Assembly (NCBI RefSeq): GCF_026341515.1
Contig: NZ_JAPEOK010000002.1
Span: forward strand, 310,001 to 374,000
Length of the DNA stretch: 64,000 nt
Source of the DNA: Streptomyces sp. NBC_00878
GTDB taxonomy: Bacteria > Actinomycetota > Actinomycetes > Streptomycetales > Streptomycetaceae
Direction: 5' to 3'
Shown here one piece after another: positions 28,812 to 45,800 of this stretch. Made by a program: the position numbers and the translations under genes. The first letter of the stretch is position 1. Each line of letters starts with the position of its first letter. The notes beneath the pieces are model-generated. The model saw only the letters and a list, made by a program, of their open reading frames with translations, had not been told where the DNA came from and made no database searches.

Positions 28812-31601
28812 TCAGACCGCCGAAGAGCGGCTGCGGGTCCGGCGGTTCGGCCTGCCGGGGGACTGGTGTTCCAGAACTTTCGACGGCAGCTCCGCCCGGC
28901 TGGCCACGTTCAGCTTGCGGTACACGCGGGTCAGGTGTTGCTCGACCGTGCTGATCGTGACGTGGATCCGGCTGCTGATCTCCCGGTTGGTGTATCCGAG
29001 GGCGGCCAGCCCCGCGACGCGGGACTCGGCGTCGCTGAGGAGAGGCAGGACGTTGTCGGAGCTGTCGGACGCCGGGGCCGCGGCGGGTTCGGCGGCCACC
29101 ATGGGGTTGCCCACCGGGGACTCGACATGGCAGGCCTCGGCCTCCTGCGCGGCCTGCCGTGCCACGAGCCGGGCCCGGTCGAACTCACCGAGTTCGGAAT
29201 GGGCGGCGGACAGGTCGGCGTAGGCCAGCGCGAGTTCGAGCCGGTCGCCGCACATCTTGAGCAGGTCGATCGCCTCCCGCAGCAGTGAGGCGCGCTGGTG
29301 CGGCTTGCTGGCCCTGGCCAGGACGCGCAGCGCGACGGCCCGGGCCCGGGAACTGTGCCCGCCGGGCAGCCGCAGCTGCTGCTCGGCCCACTCCCTGGCC
29401 GTCCTGACCTTGCCGATCCGGAGGTTGGCCTGCGCGAGGTCGGTCCGCCAGGGGATGCCCTTCTGCAGGTTGGGGTTGCCGTCACGCATCAGCCGGCTGC
29501 ACGTCTCGAAGTCGTTGAGCGCGGCGAAGGCGCGGTCGGTGGCCAGGTAGTGGTGCCCGCGGGCGCGCAGGTACTGGATGCCGAAGACGGTCCGGAACGT
29601 CGCGTCCGGCAGCTCCCGCTTGAGCAGCTCCTCGGCGGCGTCGTGCCTGCCCATTCCGGTGTAGGCGAAGATCGCCGTCGACAGCGGGTGGCCGACGAGC
29701 ACACCCCAGCTCTGGGCGTGCAGCATGTCGAGCGCCTCGACGGCCCGTTCCGCCGCGGTGGTCACATCGCCCTGGAGCAGGGCGATCTCCGCGCGGACGC
29801 TGCCGAGCAGCGTCTGCCATGTCCTGGCCCCGCGCTGCACGGCGCACTCCAGCAGCGCGTCGCACGCCTTGGCGGCGTCGGCCGTGCGGTCCGTGTGCGC
29901 GATGGCGAGCAGCGCCATCGCGACCAGTTCGAGGTTGAGATAGTCCAGTTGGTGGCCCTGCAACGCCTGTGCCACGGCAGCCACGGACTCGTCGGTGGCG
30001 TCGCCGCCGACCAGCACGGCCATCTTGGCGCGCAGCCCGGTGGCGTCACCGGTGGCCGAACGCCCCTGGGAAATCTGCTTGTTGACGTCGGAGCCCCGCC
30101 CGGCGACCGCCACACCGTAGAACCACTGCCGGATGAACTCCACCTCGGCGATGATGTGGGCGTCGGCCTGCGTACGGGAACGGACCATCGTGTCGACGGT
30201 CTTGGCCGTCAGCTCGGTGTCGCCCTGCCACAGCATGTGCCGCAGGACCGTGGCCGTGTCGCGCACGTCGAGCTCGTCACCGAGCGCGGCCTCGCGCAGC
30301 GGTGCCAGATGGGTGCCGGCGGCCGCCGGATTGACCCGCCACTCCGCGCGGGCCAGGGCCGCCGACAGGGCGTGCCGCTCGCCCTCGTCCTCGCAGTCCC
30401 GCAGGACCAGGCACAGATAGTTGGTGCACAGAGCCACGTCGTCCGCGGCCAGTGCCTGTTCGGAGGCGGTGCGCAGGACGGCCCGGCCCCAGACCTCGTC
30501 GATGCGGTCGGCGGCCAGCAGATGCGTGGCCACCTCCGAGGCGGGTGAGCCCTGCCGGTACAGCAGGCCGGCGACCTCGCTGTGCAGGCTGCGGCGCTCG
30601 GCGCTGTTCATGTCGTCCAGGATCGCCGCGGCCACGGCCGGGTGCCGGAACGCGTAATCGTCCAGCAGCCCTGTGGAGTTCAACACAGTGACCACCTCCT
30701 GGACGGCGGCGGACGTGGTTCCGGTGAGGAATCCGACCGTGGTGGTGTCGGCCCGGTCGGCGAGCGCGGCCAGCGCCCGTGCCACCCGGGTCTGCCGCAG
30801 ACCCCCGCGGTAGAGGCAGGAGAGCACCGCCTGACGGTAGGCGGTGCTCGGGACGGGCTGGCCGAATTCGGCCTGCGAACGAGTGCTGTCGTCCATCAGG
30901 GCATGCACCAGCATGGGGTTTCCCGCGGTCGCGCGGTGATATGCGCGGCTGATTTTCGACGGTACGGGCTCTCCGGCCTGGGTGGCGAGGAGGGCCCCGA
31001 CGCTCTGCTCCGAAAGCGGTGCCAGCCGCACCCTGCGGTGCGGCTGGCGTATGAGCTCGATATGTGCCAGGGGTCGCGGAGAACTGTTACCAGAGGTTAC
31101 GCATATGACGAATATTCGTTTGGTGCGGATTCGGCTGAGCAGAACGAGGATCGTCTGCAGGGATTCGCTGTCCATGAGATGCGCGTCGTCCACGGCGACG
31201 ATCAAGGGAACGGCCTGATCGGCCAGTTTTATTAACGTATCCGTAACATCTTGGACCACCTCGGCGACGGTGTTATTCCAAGGGTGTTCGCTTTGCTGAA
31301 AATGTCGTTCCGCTTTGCTGTGAAACAGCGGAAGGCTGTTCAGTGCTGGACAGGCCACCTCGCCGTTGTCGAGCAATTGCCGTACCACGTTCATCGGTCG
31401 GCCCTGCTCCGTCAGTAAAGCTGTGGCGGAAAGCACACGTGCACCCGTGTCGCCCACGGAATCGAGGAATTCGTAAACGAGCTCGGTCTTACCGGATCCC
31501 GGACCGCCCGTGACGATCACGAATCGGCCGGACCCCTTCGAGCTGTCGGCCCACGCGTCGCTCAGTGTCTGCAGTTCTCGGCTGCGGTCGAACAGGCGCA
31601 T
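28812..31601 (-). CDS. LAL-family (large LuxR-type) pathway regulator with two TTA codons
   Basis: 929 residues. The ATG at 31601 is chosen over a longer frame because it begins at MRLFDRSREL, the usual start of the ATPase domain, and has an AGGGGG ribosome site. N-terminal AAA/STAND ATPase: Walker A GGPGSGKT (32-39) and Walker B LIVAVDDAH (133-141). A long helical TPR-like middle follows. The C-terminal LuxR helix-turn-helix is ESRVAGLAALGYTNREISSR...TVEQHLTRVYRKL. LAL proteins are typically cluster-situated activators of macrolide and macrolactam PKS genes. Leu62 (bases 31416-31418) and Leu123 (31233-31235) are TTA, so translation should depend on the bldA tRNA and link production to development. 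The gene interrupts the PKS operon and is divergent from PKS C, so the shared upstream region is a likely target. Confidence 0.92.
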   Translation of the reverse strand: MRLFDRSRELQTLSDAWADSSKGSGRFVIVTGGPGSGKTELVYEFLDSVGDTGARVLSATALLTEQGRPMNVVRQLLDNGEVACPALNSLPLFHSKAERHFQQSEHPWNNTVAEVVQDVTDTLIKLADQAVPLIVAVDDAHLMDSESLQTILVLLSRIRTKRIFVICVTSGNSSPRPLAHIELIRQPHRRVRLAPLSEQSVGALLATQAGEPVPSKISRAYHRATAGNPMLVHALMDDSTRSQAEFGQPVPSTAYRQAVLSCLYRGGLRQTRVARALAALADRADTTTVGFLTGTTSAAVQEVVTVLNSTGLLDDYAFRHPAVAAAILDDMNSAERRSLHSEVAGLLYRQGSPASEVATHLLAADRIDEVWGRAVLRTASEQALAADDVALCTNYLCLVLRDCEDEGERHALSAALARAEWRVNPAAAGTHLAPLREAALGDELDVRDTATVLRHMLWQGDTELTAKTVDTMVRSRTQADAHIIAEVEFIRQWFYGVAVAGRGSDVNKQISQGRSATGDATGLRAKMAVLVGGDATDESVAAVAQALQGHQLDYLNLELVAMALLAIAHTDRTADAAKACDALLECAVQRGARTWQTLLGSVRAEIALLQGDVTTAAERAVEALDMLHAQSWGVLVGHPLSTAIFAYTGMGRHDAAEELLKRELPDATFRTVFGIQYLRARGHHYLATDRAFAALNDFETCSRLMRDGNPNLQKGIPWRTDLAQANLRIGKVRTAREWAEQQLRLPGGHSSRARAVALRVLARASKPHQRASLLREAIDLLKMCGDRLELALAYADLSAAHSELGEFDRARLVARQAAQEAEACHVESPVGNPMVAAEPAAAPASDSSDNVLPLLSDAESRVAGLAALGYTNREISSRIHVTISTVEQHLTRVYRKLNVASRAELPSKVLEHQSPGRPNRRTRSRSSAV

Positions 31602-32540
31602 CGTGAGTCCCCCTGTGATCGTTTTCCCCGTGAAGCCGCGCCCCGACTCCAGTCCGCTGAGAGAAGGCGGCTGGTCATCGTTGGATCGAGCGGCGCCGTG
31701 CGCAGGGTCCCTGGGCGTCGATGGCCGTGGACCCGGGCGCAGGCGAGTTGTCGTCCAGTCCCCGATCTGGGCTCCCGGCGGGGCGCGGAAGTTGGCGGCA
31801 GACCACAGATGATGCACCGGCGATGGTGGGGGGAGCCGGATCGATTGGTTGGGCTAGCCCAGGAGGGGTGGGCCGGCTTGAGAGCAGTTCACGCGGCTGC
31901 GCGGCCGACCACGAATTCCTGTCGGCCGCGCGCGTTCCGCTGTGGACGTTCCTCGCACGCCTTTGTTCCTTCCGTCACGTTGGGCCAGCGTTCACCGCGC
32001 GGAAAGCTGTGCGTTTGCTTTTCCTTGCTTTTTACGTGGCCACGCGTGGGTCGTGTAAAGACTTGCACTGTTTATTCAAGTAGGTGAACGAGCTGAGTCA
32101 AATGTTTTCCACGGTTGTGTAAATTCCGGTCGCTCGGCGCCGCATTGAGTCGACGCATTCGTTCACTAGTCCGGTAATCCCGGACGCTATCTGTCACCCG
32201 CCGAGGTTGTCAACTTGCTGTGTGTGCCGAGTGACGTCCCGTCCCCGAGCCCTCTCGGTGAGAGGCAGGGCGGCTGATTCGCGGATGGTTTCTCAATTGT
32301 CCGACGGGTGTGGAAGAGCGCCGTGAGGGATTCGGGCCCGGGGATGCGGACAGGCGGTTCGCGTAAGCGTCGCTCGTGACTGACCGGGCGCTCAGGGGGT
32401 GCTGGGGGCGCTAGGGGTGTCGGGCGCCTTCCCGGCTTCCTTAGCCTCCGTGAGCGGAAGGGGAAGCGGATCGAGGACTCGGGATGGAGCCGTCCGCATT
32501 TCTGAAGCCTTCTTTCGATTTTCGATCGGATGGCGCGCTG
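31602..32540. promoter_or_regulatory. Divergent intergenic region between LAL regulator and PKS C
   Basis: About 0.9 kb with no convincing gene. The block 31960-32200 is markedly AT-richer than anything in the PKS genes, as expected for promoters. Visible elements are the palindrome CCACGCGTGG at 32040-32049, the inverted repeat GTCCGG-TAATC-CCGGAC at 32169-32185, and CTAGGGGT at 32411-32418 in a G-rich tract. The last matches the core of the palindrome before PKS A. Specific -35/-10 boxes could not be assigned with confidence. Short open frames on the + strand here have no family resemblance. Confidence 0.55.
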
Positions 32541-35500
32541 GTGAACAACGAGGATCAACTGCTCGACTACCTCAGGCGGACGACTGCGGACCTGCGTGAG
32601 GCGCGGCGGCGGCTGCGCGAGAATGAGCAACGCGCACACGGTCCGGTCGCGATCATCGGTATCGGCTGCCGGTACCCCGGCGGTGTCCGCACGCCCGACG
32701 ACCTGTGGGACCTGGTGGCCGCGGGAACCGACGGGGTGTCGGACTTCCCCGCGGACCGGGGCTGGGACGTGGAGTCCCTGTACGACCCGGACCCCGACCG
32801 GTCCGGCAAGACCTATGCCCGCACCGGCGGTTTCCTGCACGACGCCGCCGACTTCGACCCCGACTTCTTCGGGATCAGCCCTCGCGAGGCCCTCGCGATG
32901 GATCCCCAGCAGCGGCTGCTGCTGGAGACGTCCTTCGAGGCGTTCGAGCGCGCCGGCATCGTCCCGGCCGCCCTGCGCGGCAGCCGCACCGGTGTGTTCG
33001 CCGGCGTCATGTACAACGACTACGCCACCCGGCTGGCGTCCGTGCCCGACGACCTCGACGGCTACCTCGCCAACGGCAGCGCCGCCAGCATCGCCTCGGG
33101 CCGCGTCGCCTACACCTTCGGACTGGAGGGGCCGGTCGTCACCGTCGACACCGCCTGCTCGTCCTCACTGGTGTCCCTGCACTGGGCGGTACGCGCGCTC
33201 CAGGCGGGGGAGTGCACCCTCGCCCTGGCCGGCGGTGTGACCGTGATGTCGACCCCGGAGACGTTCGTCGACTTCAGCAGGCAGCGCGGCCTGTCGCCCG
33301 ACGGCCGCTGCAAGGCGTTCGCGGCCTCCGCCGACGGCACCGGCTGGGGCGAGGGCGCCGGCATGCTGCTGGTGGAGCGCCTCGCCGACGCCCAGCGCAA
33401 CGGCCACCCCGTGCTCGCCGTGATCCGCGGCAGCGCCGTCAACTCCGACGGCGCCAGCAGCCGCCTCACCGCGCCCAACGGCCCTTCGCAACAGCGGGTC
33501 ATCCGGGCCGCGCTGGCCGGCGCCGGACTCACGACCGCCGACGTCGACGCCGTCGAGGCACACGGCACCGGCACCTCCCTCGGCGACCCCATCGAGGCGC
33601 AGGCCCTGCTGGCCACGTACGGGCGTGAGCGTCCCGACGACCGGCCGCTGCTACTGGGTTCCGTCAAGTCCAACCTGGGCCACACCCAGGCCGCCGCCGG
33701 TGTCGCGGGCGTCATCAAGATGGTGATGGCCATGCGGCACGGCGAGGTCCCGCCCACCCTGCACGTCGACGAACCCACCCCCGAGGTCGACTGGAGCGCC
33801 GGGGCGGTCGAGTTGGCCGTCGAGCGGAGTCCGTGGCCCGAGACCGGACGGCCCCGCCGGGCCGCGGTCTCCTCCTTCGGGATCAGCGGAACCAACGCGC
33901 ACGTCGTGCTCGAACAGGCACCCATGGGCGTAGAGGCTGCCACTGACGTACAGGACCCCTCCGACGCGGAGCCGTCGACCGACGCACAGGACGCCACTCC
34001 GGCCCCCGAGCGCTCGATGTCCGCGACCGTGCCGTGGATCGTCACCGCACGCACCCCGCAGGCCCTTACCGAGCAGATCACGCGGCTGCGTGACTGGCTC
34101 ACCGACCGGCCGGACGCGAGCCCGGCCGACCTCGGCCTGTCCCTGGCCACCACCCGTTCCCAGTTCGAGCACCGCGCCGTCGCGGTCGGCCGCGACCGCG
34201 AGGAACTGCTCGCCGAACTCGCCACCGCGGGAGTGCTCCGGCCCGTCGGCGGCAAGACCGCGTTTCTCTTCACCGGGCAGGGCGCTCAGCGCACCGGCAT
34301 GGGCCGTGCCCTGTACCGGGCCTTCCCCGTCTACGCCGAGACGTTCGACGCCGTGTGCGCGCTGGTCGACCCCGAGTTGGAGCGCCCGCTCGCCGAGGTC
34401 GTCGACGGCGACGCCGAACTGCTGACCCGTACCGACTACGCCCAGGTCGCGATCTTCGCGACCGAGGTGGCGCTGTACCGGCTGCTGGAGTCCCACGGCC
34501 TGCGCCCGGACTACCTCGCCGGTCATTCGGTCGGTGAACTGGCCGCCGCCCACGTCGCGGGGGTGCTGTCGCTGCCGGACGCCGCCGCCCTGGTACTGGC
34601 CCGCGGCGCCCTGATGGCGGCGCTGCCCGAGGGCGGCGCCATGGCCGCCGTCCGCGCCACCGAGGACGACGTCACCCCCTACCTCGCCGACCGCGTCGGC
34701 CTCGCCGCCGTCAACGGACCCAGGTCCGTCGTCGTCTCCGGCGAGGAGAAGGCGGTCGACGCGCTCGCCGCCCGCTTCGACAAGAGCAAGCGGCTGAAGG
34801 TCTCCCACGCCTTCCACTCCCCGCTCATGGAGCCGATGCTGGCCGCGTTCGCCGAGGCCGCCGCCCGGTGCACCTACCAGGCACCGCGGATCCCGATCGT
34901 GTCCACGCTCACCGGAGCCCTCGCCGACGCCGACGAGATCACCACCCCCGGCTACTGGGTGGACCACGTCCGCAGGCCCGTGCGCTTCGCACCCGCCGTG
35001 AGCACGCTGCACGACCTGGGCGTACGGGTCCTCCTGGAGGTCGGCCCGGACGCGACGCTCACCGCCATGGCGCAGGACTGCGTGGGCGAGGACACGGTCG
35101 CCGTCGCCGCGCTGCGCCGCGACGGCGACGAGGAACGCGACCTGGTCACGGCCCTGGCCCGGCTGCACGCCGCCGGCGCCGTCGTCGACTGGGCGGCGTT
35201 CTTCTCCGCGTACGGAGCCAGGCGCACCGCCCTTCCCACGTACGCCTTCCAGCGCGAACGGCTGTGGCTGGAGGCCACCGGGGGAGGCGCCGGTGACGCG
35301 GGCGGCCTCGGCCAGACCGCGACCGGGCATCCGCTGCTCACCACCATGACGGACCTGCCCGACACCGGCGGCGCCGTCCTCACCGGCCGCCTGTCGGTGT
35401 CCGCGCAGCCCTGGCTGGCCCACCACGCCGTGCACGGCACCGTGCTGCTGCCCGGCACCGCCTTCGTCGAGATGGCACTCCAGGCCGGGGAACGTACCGG

Positions 35501-38002
35501 CTGCGACACCGTCGACGAACTCACCCTGCACGCCCCGCTGGTGCTGCCCGAACAGGGCGCCATGGCCGTACAGGTGGCCGTCGGCGGCGACGAGGACGGA
35601 CGGCGGCAGCTGACCGTCTGGTCCCGTCGCACCGACACCGCCGACGCGCCGTGGACCCGCAACGCCGACGGTGTACTGACCGCTGCCGGTCCTGCCGACG
35701 ACGCGTCCGCGCAGGAGCTGACGGCCTGGCCGCCGGAAGGCGCCGAACCGGTCGACCTCGACGGGCTCTACCCGGGCCTGGCCCGCACCGGCTACGGCTA
35801 CGGCGAGGTGTTCCAGGGCCTGCGCGCCATGTGGCGCCGCGGCGACGACCTGTTCGCCGAGGCCGCCCTCCCCGACAGCGCCCGCGCCACCGCCGGTGCC
35901 TTCGGAGTTCACCCGGCGCTGCTCGACGCGGTGCTCCACGTCAACCTGCGGGACCTGGCCGACGGAAAGGCGGTCCTGCCGTTCAGCTGGGGCGGTGTCA
36001 CCCTGCACGCCGCCGGGGCGTCCGCGCTGCGCCTGCACCTGACCAAGTCCGGGCCGGAGTCCGTCGCGCTCGCCCTCACCGACACCGCGGGCGCTCCCGT
36101 CGCCTCGGTGCGCACCCTCGTCGCCCGCCCCGTCTCGGCCGACCAACTGGCCGGGGAGGCGGACGAGTCGCTGTTCCGGACCGACCTCGTACCGCTGCCC
36201 GGTCCTGCGCCCTCGACCGTGCCCGGCCTGGCCGTGTGCGGCGTGACGGACACCGGGCTCGACGCGCCGGTCCACGCCGACCTCGCCGCACTGACGGCCG
36301 CGGGCCCCGTGCCCGACGTGGTCGTCCTGCCCGTACCGCCCGCGCCCGACGCCGCGGACCTGCCCGCCCTCGTACGCGAGCGGGTCAACACCACCCTGGA
36401 CACCCTGCGCGACTGGCTGGCCGACGAACGGTTCGCGAGCAGCAGACTCGCCGTGCTCACCCGCGCCGACGACCTCACGCACGCACCACTGTCCGGCCTG
36501 GTGCGCGCGGCCGCCGCCGAGAACCCGGGCAGGTTCCTGCTGGTCGACAGCGACGGCAGCGCCGCACCCGGCGCCGCGATCGCCGCCGCGCTCGCCTCCG
36601 ACGAACCGGAAGTCGCCGTACGGGACGGGCAGTCGCGGGTCCCGCGGCTGGCCCGCACCAAGCCGGGCGGACCGGTCGACTGGCACCCGGAGGGCGCCGT
36701 CCTCATCACCGGCGGCACCGGCGGGCTGGGCGGCCTGATCGCCCGTCACCTGATCACCGAACACGGCGTACGACGGCTGCTCCTGACGAGCAGGCGCGGC
36801 GAGGACGCTCCCGGTGCGGCGGACCTGCGCGAGGAACTGACCGCGCTGGGCGGCGAGGTGACGATCGCCCGTTGCGACGCCGCCGACCGCGAGGCGCTCG
36901 CCGCCCTGCTCGGCGAGCACGACGTACGCGGCGTGGTCCACGCGGCCGGTGTCGTCCACAACGGTGTGCTCGCCACTCTCGGACCGGACGAGGTCGAGCG
37001 GGTACTGCGGCCGAAGGTCGACGCCGCGTGGAACCTGCACGAGCTGACCCGGGACCGGGAACTGTCCGCGTTCGTCCTGTTCTCCTCGACCGCGGGCCTG
37101 CTGGCCGGCGCAGGCCAGGCCAACTACGCCGCCGCCAACACCTTCCTCGACGCCCTCGCCGTACAGCGGCGCGCCGCCGGACTGCCCGCGGTGTCCGTGG
37201 CGTACGGCCTGTGGTCGGAAGCCGGCGGCATGGCCGAGCAGATGGACGCCGCCGACCTGGAACGCATGCGCCGCCAGGGCCTGCCCGCACTGACCGCGGC
37301 CCAGGGTCTGGAGCTGTTCGACGCCAGCCTCGGCGGCCAGGACGCCGTCGTGGTGGCCACCCGGCTGGACGGCACGGCGGTCCGGGCCCGGCCCGACGGC
37401 GTACCCGCCGTGCTGCGCGGCCTGGTGCGACCCGCCCGGCGCACGGCCGCCGAGCCCGCGACGGGCGCAGGCACCGCGTCCTGGCGCGACCGGCTGGCCT
37501 CACTGCCGGACTCCGAGCGGGACCGCGCACTGCTGGACCTGATCCGCGGCAACGTCGCCGCCGTACTCGGACACACGTCACCGGAGTCGGTGGAGCCCGA
37601 ACGGGCGTTCCAGGAGATGGGCTTCGACTCGCTCGCCGCCGTCGAACTGCGCAATCTCCTGGGCACCGCGACCGGCCTCCCCCTCCTGGCGACGCTGGTC
37701 TTCGACCAGCCCTCGCCGGTCACCCTGGCCGCGTATCTCAAGGCCGCACTCATCCCCGGACCGGCCGACCAGGCACGGTCCGCCCTGACCGAAGTGGACC
37801 GCCTGGAGGCCGCGCTGAACACGCTGCCCGACCAGGACGGCAGCCACGCCCGCGTCACCGCACGGCTCGAAGCGCTGCTGCGGACCTGGCACGACACCCA
37901 CGGGCGGTACGCCGCGGTGGAGGCGGAGGTCACCGAGGACTTCACCGCCTCCACCGACGACGAACTGTTCGCGAGGATCGACAACGAACTGGGAGCCCAG
38001 TA

Positions 38003-38003
<1 letters not shown>
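32541..38003 (+). CDS. Type I PKS C: module 5 (KS-AT-DH-KR-ACP)
   Basis: 1820 residues from GTG 32541. ATG 32484 is an in-frame alternative adding 19 residues. The later start is preferred because [27 protein letters not shown] is the usual beginning of this class of docking coil. KS Cys206 (DTACSSS); AT Ser663 (GHSVG) with HAFH, so malonyl-Co[13 protein letters not shown] and DAVLH; KR with GGTGGLG, FSS and [10 protein letters not shown] Ser1697. The KR is odd: the LDD position reads VHN (Asn1474), without the Asp that marks B-type ketoreductases, and the A-type Trp is also absent. The C-terminus [13 protein letters not shown] is a class-1a-like docking peptide. Its stop shares a base with the start of PKS D (TAATG). 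Confidence 0.93.
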
Positions 38004-42739
<4,736 letters not shown>

Positions 42740-42806
42740 CCCGGGACTCCCACGACACCCCCGCCAACCCGCAGCTCACCTTTTCGCACAGAAGTGGCGT
42801 CACTCG

Positions 42807-45800
42807 ATGACCAACGACGAAAAGCTCCTCTCCTACCTCAAGCGGGTCTCCAGCGACCTGCACCAGACCCGCCAGCGCCTGCGCGAGGTGGAGACCCAGG
42901 ACAAGGAACCGATCGCCATCGTCGGGATGAGCTGCCGCTTCCCCGGCGGGGTCAGCACGCCCGAGGAGTTCTGGCGGCTCGTCCACGAGGGCACCGACGC
43001 CATCGGTGACTTCCCCGACGACCGGGGCTGGGACGTCGACGGGCTGTACGACCCGGACCCGGACGCCACGGGCAAGAGCTACGTCAAGCGCGGGGGATTC
43101 CTCCACGACGCGGGCGACTTCGAGCCGGACTTCTTCGGCATCAGCCCGCGGGAAGCCGTCGCGATGGATCCGCAGCAGCGACTGCTGCTGGAGGTCTCGT
43201 GGGAGGCCCTGGAACGGGCCCGTATCGCCCCCGACTCGGTGCACGGCGCCCGGGTCGGGGTGTTCGCCGGCACCAACGGACAGGACTACCGGGACCTGCT
43301 GGCGAAGATGCCGCAGGACACCGAGGCGGCGCTGGGCACCGGCGCCCTCGCGGCGGTGATCTCCGGCCGCATCTCCTACACCCTCGGCATCGAGGGACCC
43401 GCGGTCACCATCGACACCGCGTGCTCCTCGGCCCTGGTCGCGGTGCACCTCGCCGTGCAGGCGCTGCGGGCCAAGGAGTGCACCCTCGCCCTGGCCGGCG
43501 GCGCGACCGTGATGTCCACCCCCGGCTCGTTCGTCGCCTTCAGCCGCCAGCGCGGACTCGCCCTGGACGGCCGCTGCAAGTCCTTCGCGGACTCCGCCGA
43601 CGGCACCGGCTGGAGCGAGGGCGCGGGCATGCTCCTCCTTGAGCGGCTCTCCGACGCCCGCCGCAACGGCCACGAGGTGCTGGCCGTGGTCCGCGGTTCC
43701 GCGGTCAACCAGGACGGCGCGTCCAACGGCCTGACCGCCCCCAACGGCCCCTCCCAGCAGCGCGTCATCCGTGCCGCGCTGGCTTCCGCCCAGCTCGCGC
43801 CCACCGACGTGGACCTGGTCGAGGCCCACGGCACCGGCACCACCCTCGGCGACCCGATCGAGGCGCAGGCCCTGCTGAACACCTACGGCCAGGACCGGCC
43901 CGAGGACACACCGCTGTGGCTGGGCTCGGTCAAGTCCAACATCGGCCACACCCAGGCCGCCGCCGGTGTCGCCGGTATCATCAAGGTCGTCATGGCCATG
44001 CGCCGGGGCGTACTCCCGAAGACCCTGCACGTCGACGAGCCGTCGACCAAGGTCGACTGGACCGCGGGCCGTGTGCGCCTGCTGACGGAGAACCAGTCCT
44101 GGGCCGAGCTCGACCGGCCCCGCCGCGCCGCGGTGTCCTCCTTCGGCGCCAGCGGAACCAACGCGCACACCATCATCGAACAGGCCCCCGCCGAAGAGCC
44201 CGCCGAGGAGCCGGTGGCGGACGAACCGGCCCCGCGTACGGCGCCGCCCCTCCTGCCGTGGCTGGTCTCCGGCCGCACCGAGCAGGCGCTGCGCGACCAG
44301 GCCGCGCGTCTGGCGGCCGCCGTCGGCGACCTGGACCCGGCGGACGTGGCGTACTCGCTCGCCGCCACCAGGACCGCCCACCAGCACCGGGCCGTGATCC
44401 TCGGCGCCGACCGCGACACGCTGCTCACGGGACTGGCGCGGGTGGCCGAGGGCGGGACCGGCACCGCCCGCGGCCGCACCGTCAAGGGACTGACCGCGTT
44501 CCTGTTCACCGGCCAGGGCTCCCAGCGCGCGGGCATGGGCAAGGAGCTGTACGAGCACTTCCCGGTCTTCGCCCGCGCCTTCGACGAGATCTGCGAACTG
44601 TTCGGCGACGGCCTGCGGGAGACGGTGTTCGCCGCCGACCCCGAGCCGCTGAACCGCACCGAGCGCACCCAGACCGCGCTGTTCGCGTTCGAGGTCGCGC
44701 TGTACCGGCTGGTGGAATCCTGGGGCCTGACCCCGGACTACCTGGCCGGACACTCCATCGGCGAGATCGCCGCCGCCCACGTCGCGGGCGTACTGGACCT
44801 GCGCGACGCGACCACGCTGGTGGCGGCCCGCGGCCGGCTCATGCAGGCGCTGCCCGAGGGCGGCGCCATGATCGCCGTGCGCGCCGCCGAGGCAGACGTG
44901 ACGCCCCTGCTGACCGAACACATCAGCATCGCCGCCGTCAACGGCCCCGAGTCCGTCGTGGTCTCCGGCGACGCCGCCGAGGCCGAGGCGCTGGCCGCAC
45001 GGTTCGAGAAGACCCGGCGGCTGAAGGTCTCACACGCCTTCCACTCCCCGCTCATGGCCCCCATGCTGGACGAATTCCGGCGCGTCACCGAGGGCCTGAC
45101 GTACCACCGGGCGACCCTCCCGGTGGTCTCCAACGTCACCGGCACGCTCGCCGCCCAGGACCTCGCCACTCCCGACTACTGGGTGCGGCACGTGCGCGAC
45201 GAGGTCCGCTTCCACGACGGTGTACGCACCCTGCGGACCGAGGGCGTCACCCGCTTCCTGGAGATCGGCCCGGACGCCGTCCTGACCGCCATGGCCCGCG
45301 AGTGCGTCGAGGGCGACGGCACCGACGCCGTACTCGCCGCCGCCACCCGCCGCGAGCGGTCCGAGACCGAGACCCTGCTCACCGCCCTCGCGCAGCTGCA
45401 CACCGCGGGCGCCTCGCCCGACTGGACCGCGTTGTTCACCGGCGCCCGCACGGTCGACCTGCCCACCACCGCCTTCCAGCGCGAACGGTTCTGGCCCGAG
45501 CCGAGCACCGCCACCGGCGACGTCAGCTCCGCGGGTCTCGACTCCGCCGACCACCCGCTGCTCGGCGCGGCCACCATGCTCGCCGACTCCGACGGCGCCG
45601 TCCTCACCGGACGCCTCTCGGTGCGCACTCACCCCTGGCTCGCCGACCACGTCGTCGGCGGCTCCGTGGTGGTCCCCGGCACCGCCATGGTCGAACTGGC
45701 GGTCCGCGCCGGCGACCAGGTCGGCTGCGGCCACGTCGAAGAACTCGCCCTGGAAATACCGCTGGTACTGCCCGAGGGCGACGGCGTCCGCGTCCAGGTC

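Noticed and set aside
31721..32083. Plus-strand 120-residue frame upstream of PKS C
   Set aside because: It lies in the AT-rich divergent promoter region, has atypical codon use and no homology pattern. Intergenic DNA is the better reading.
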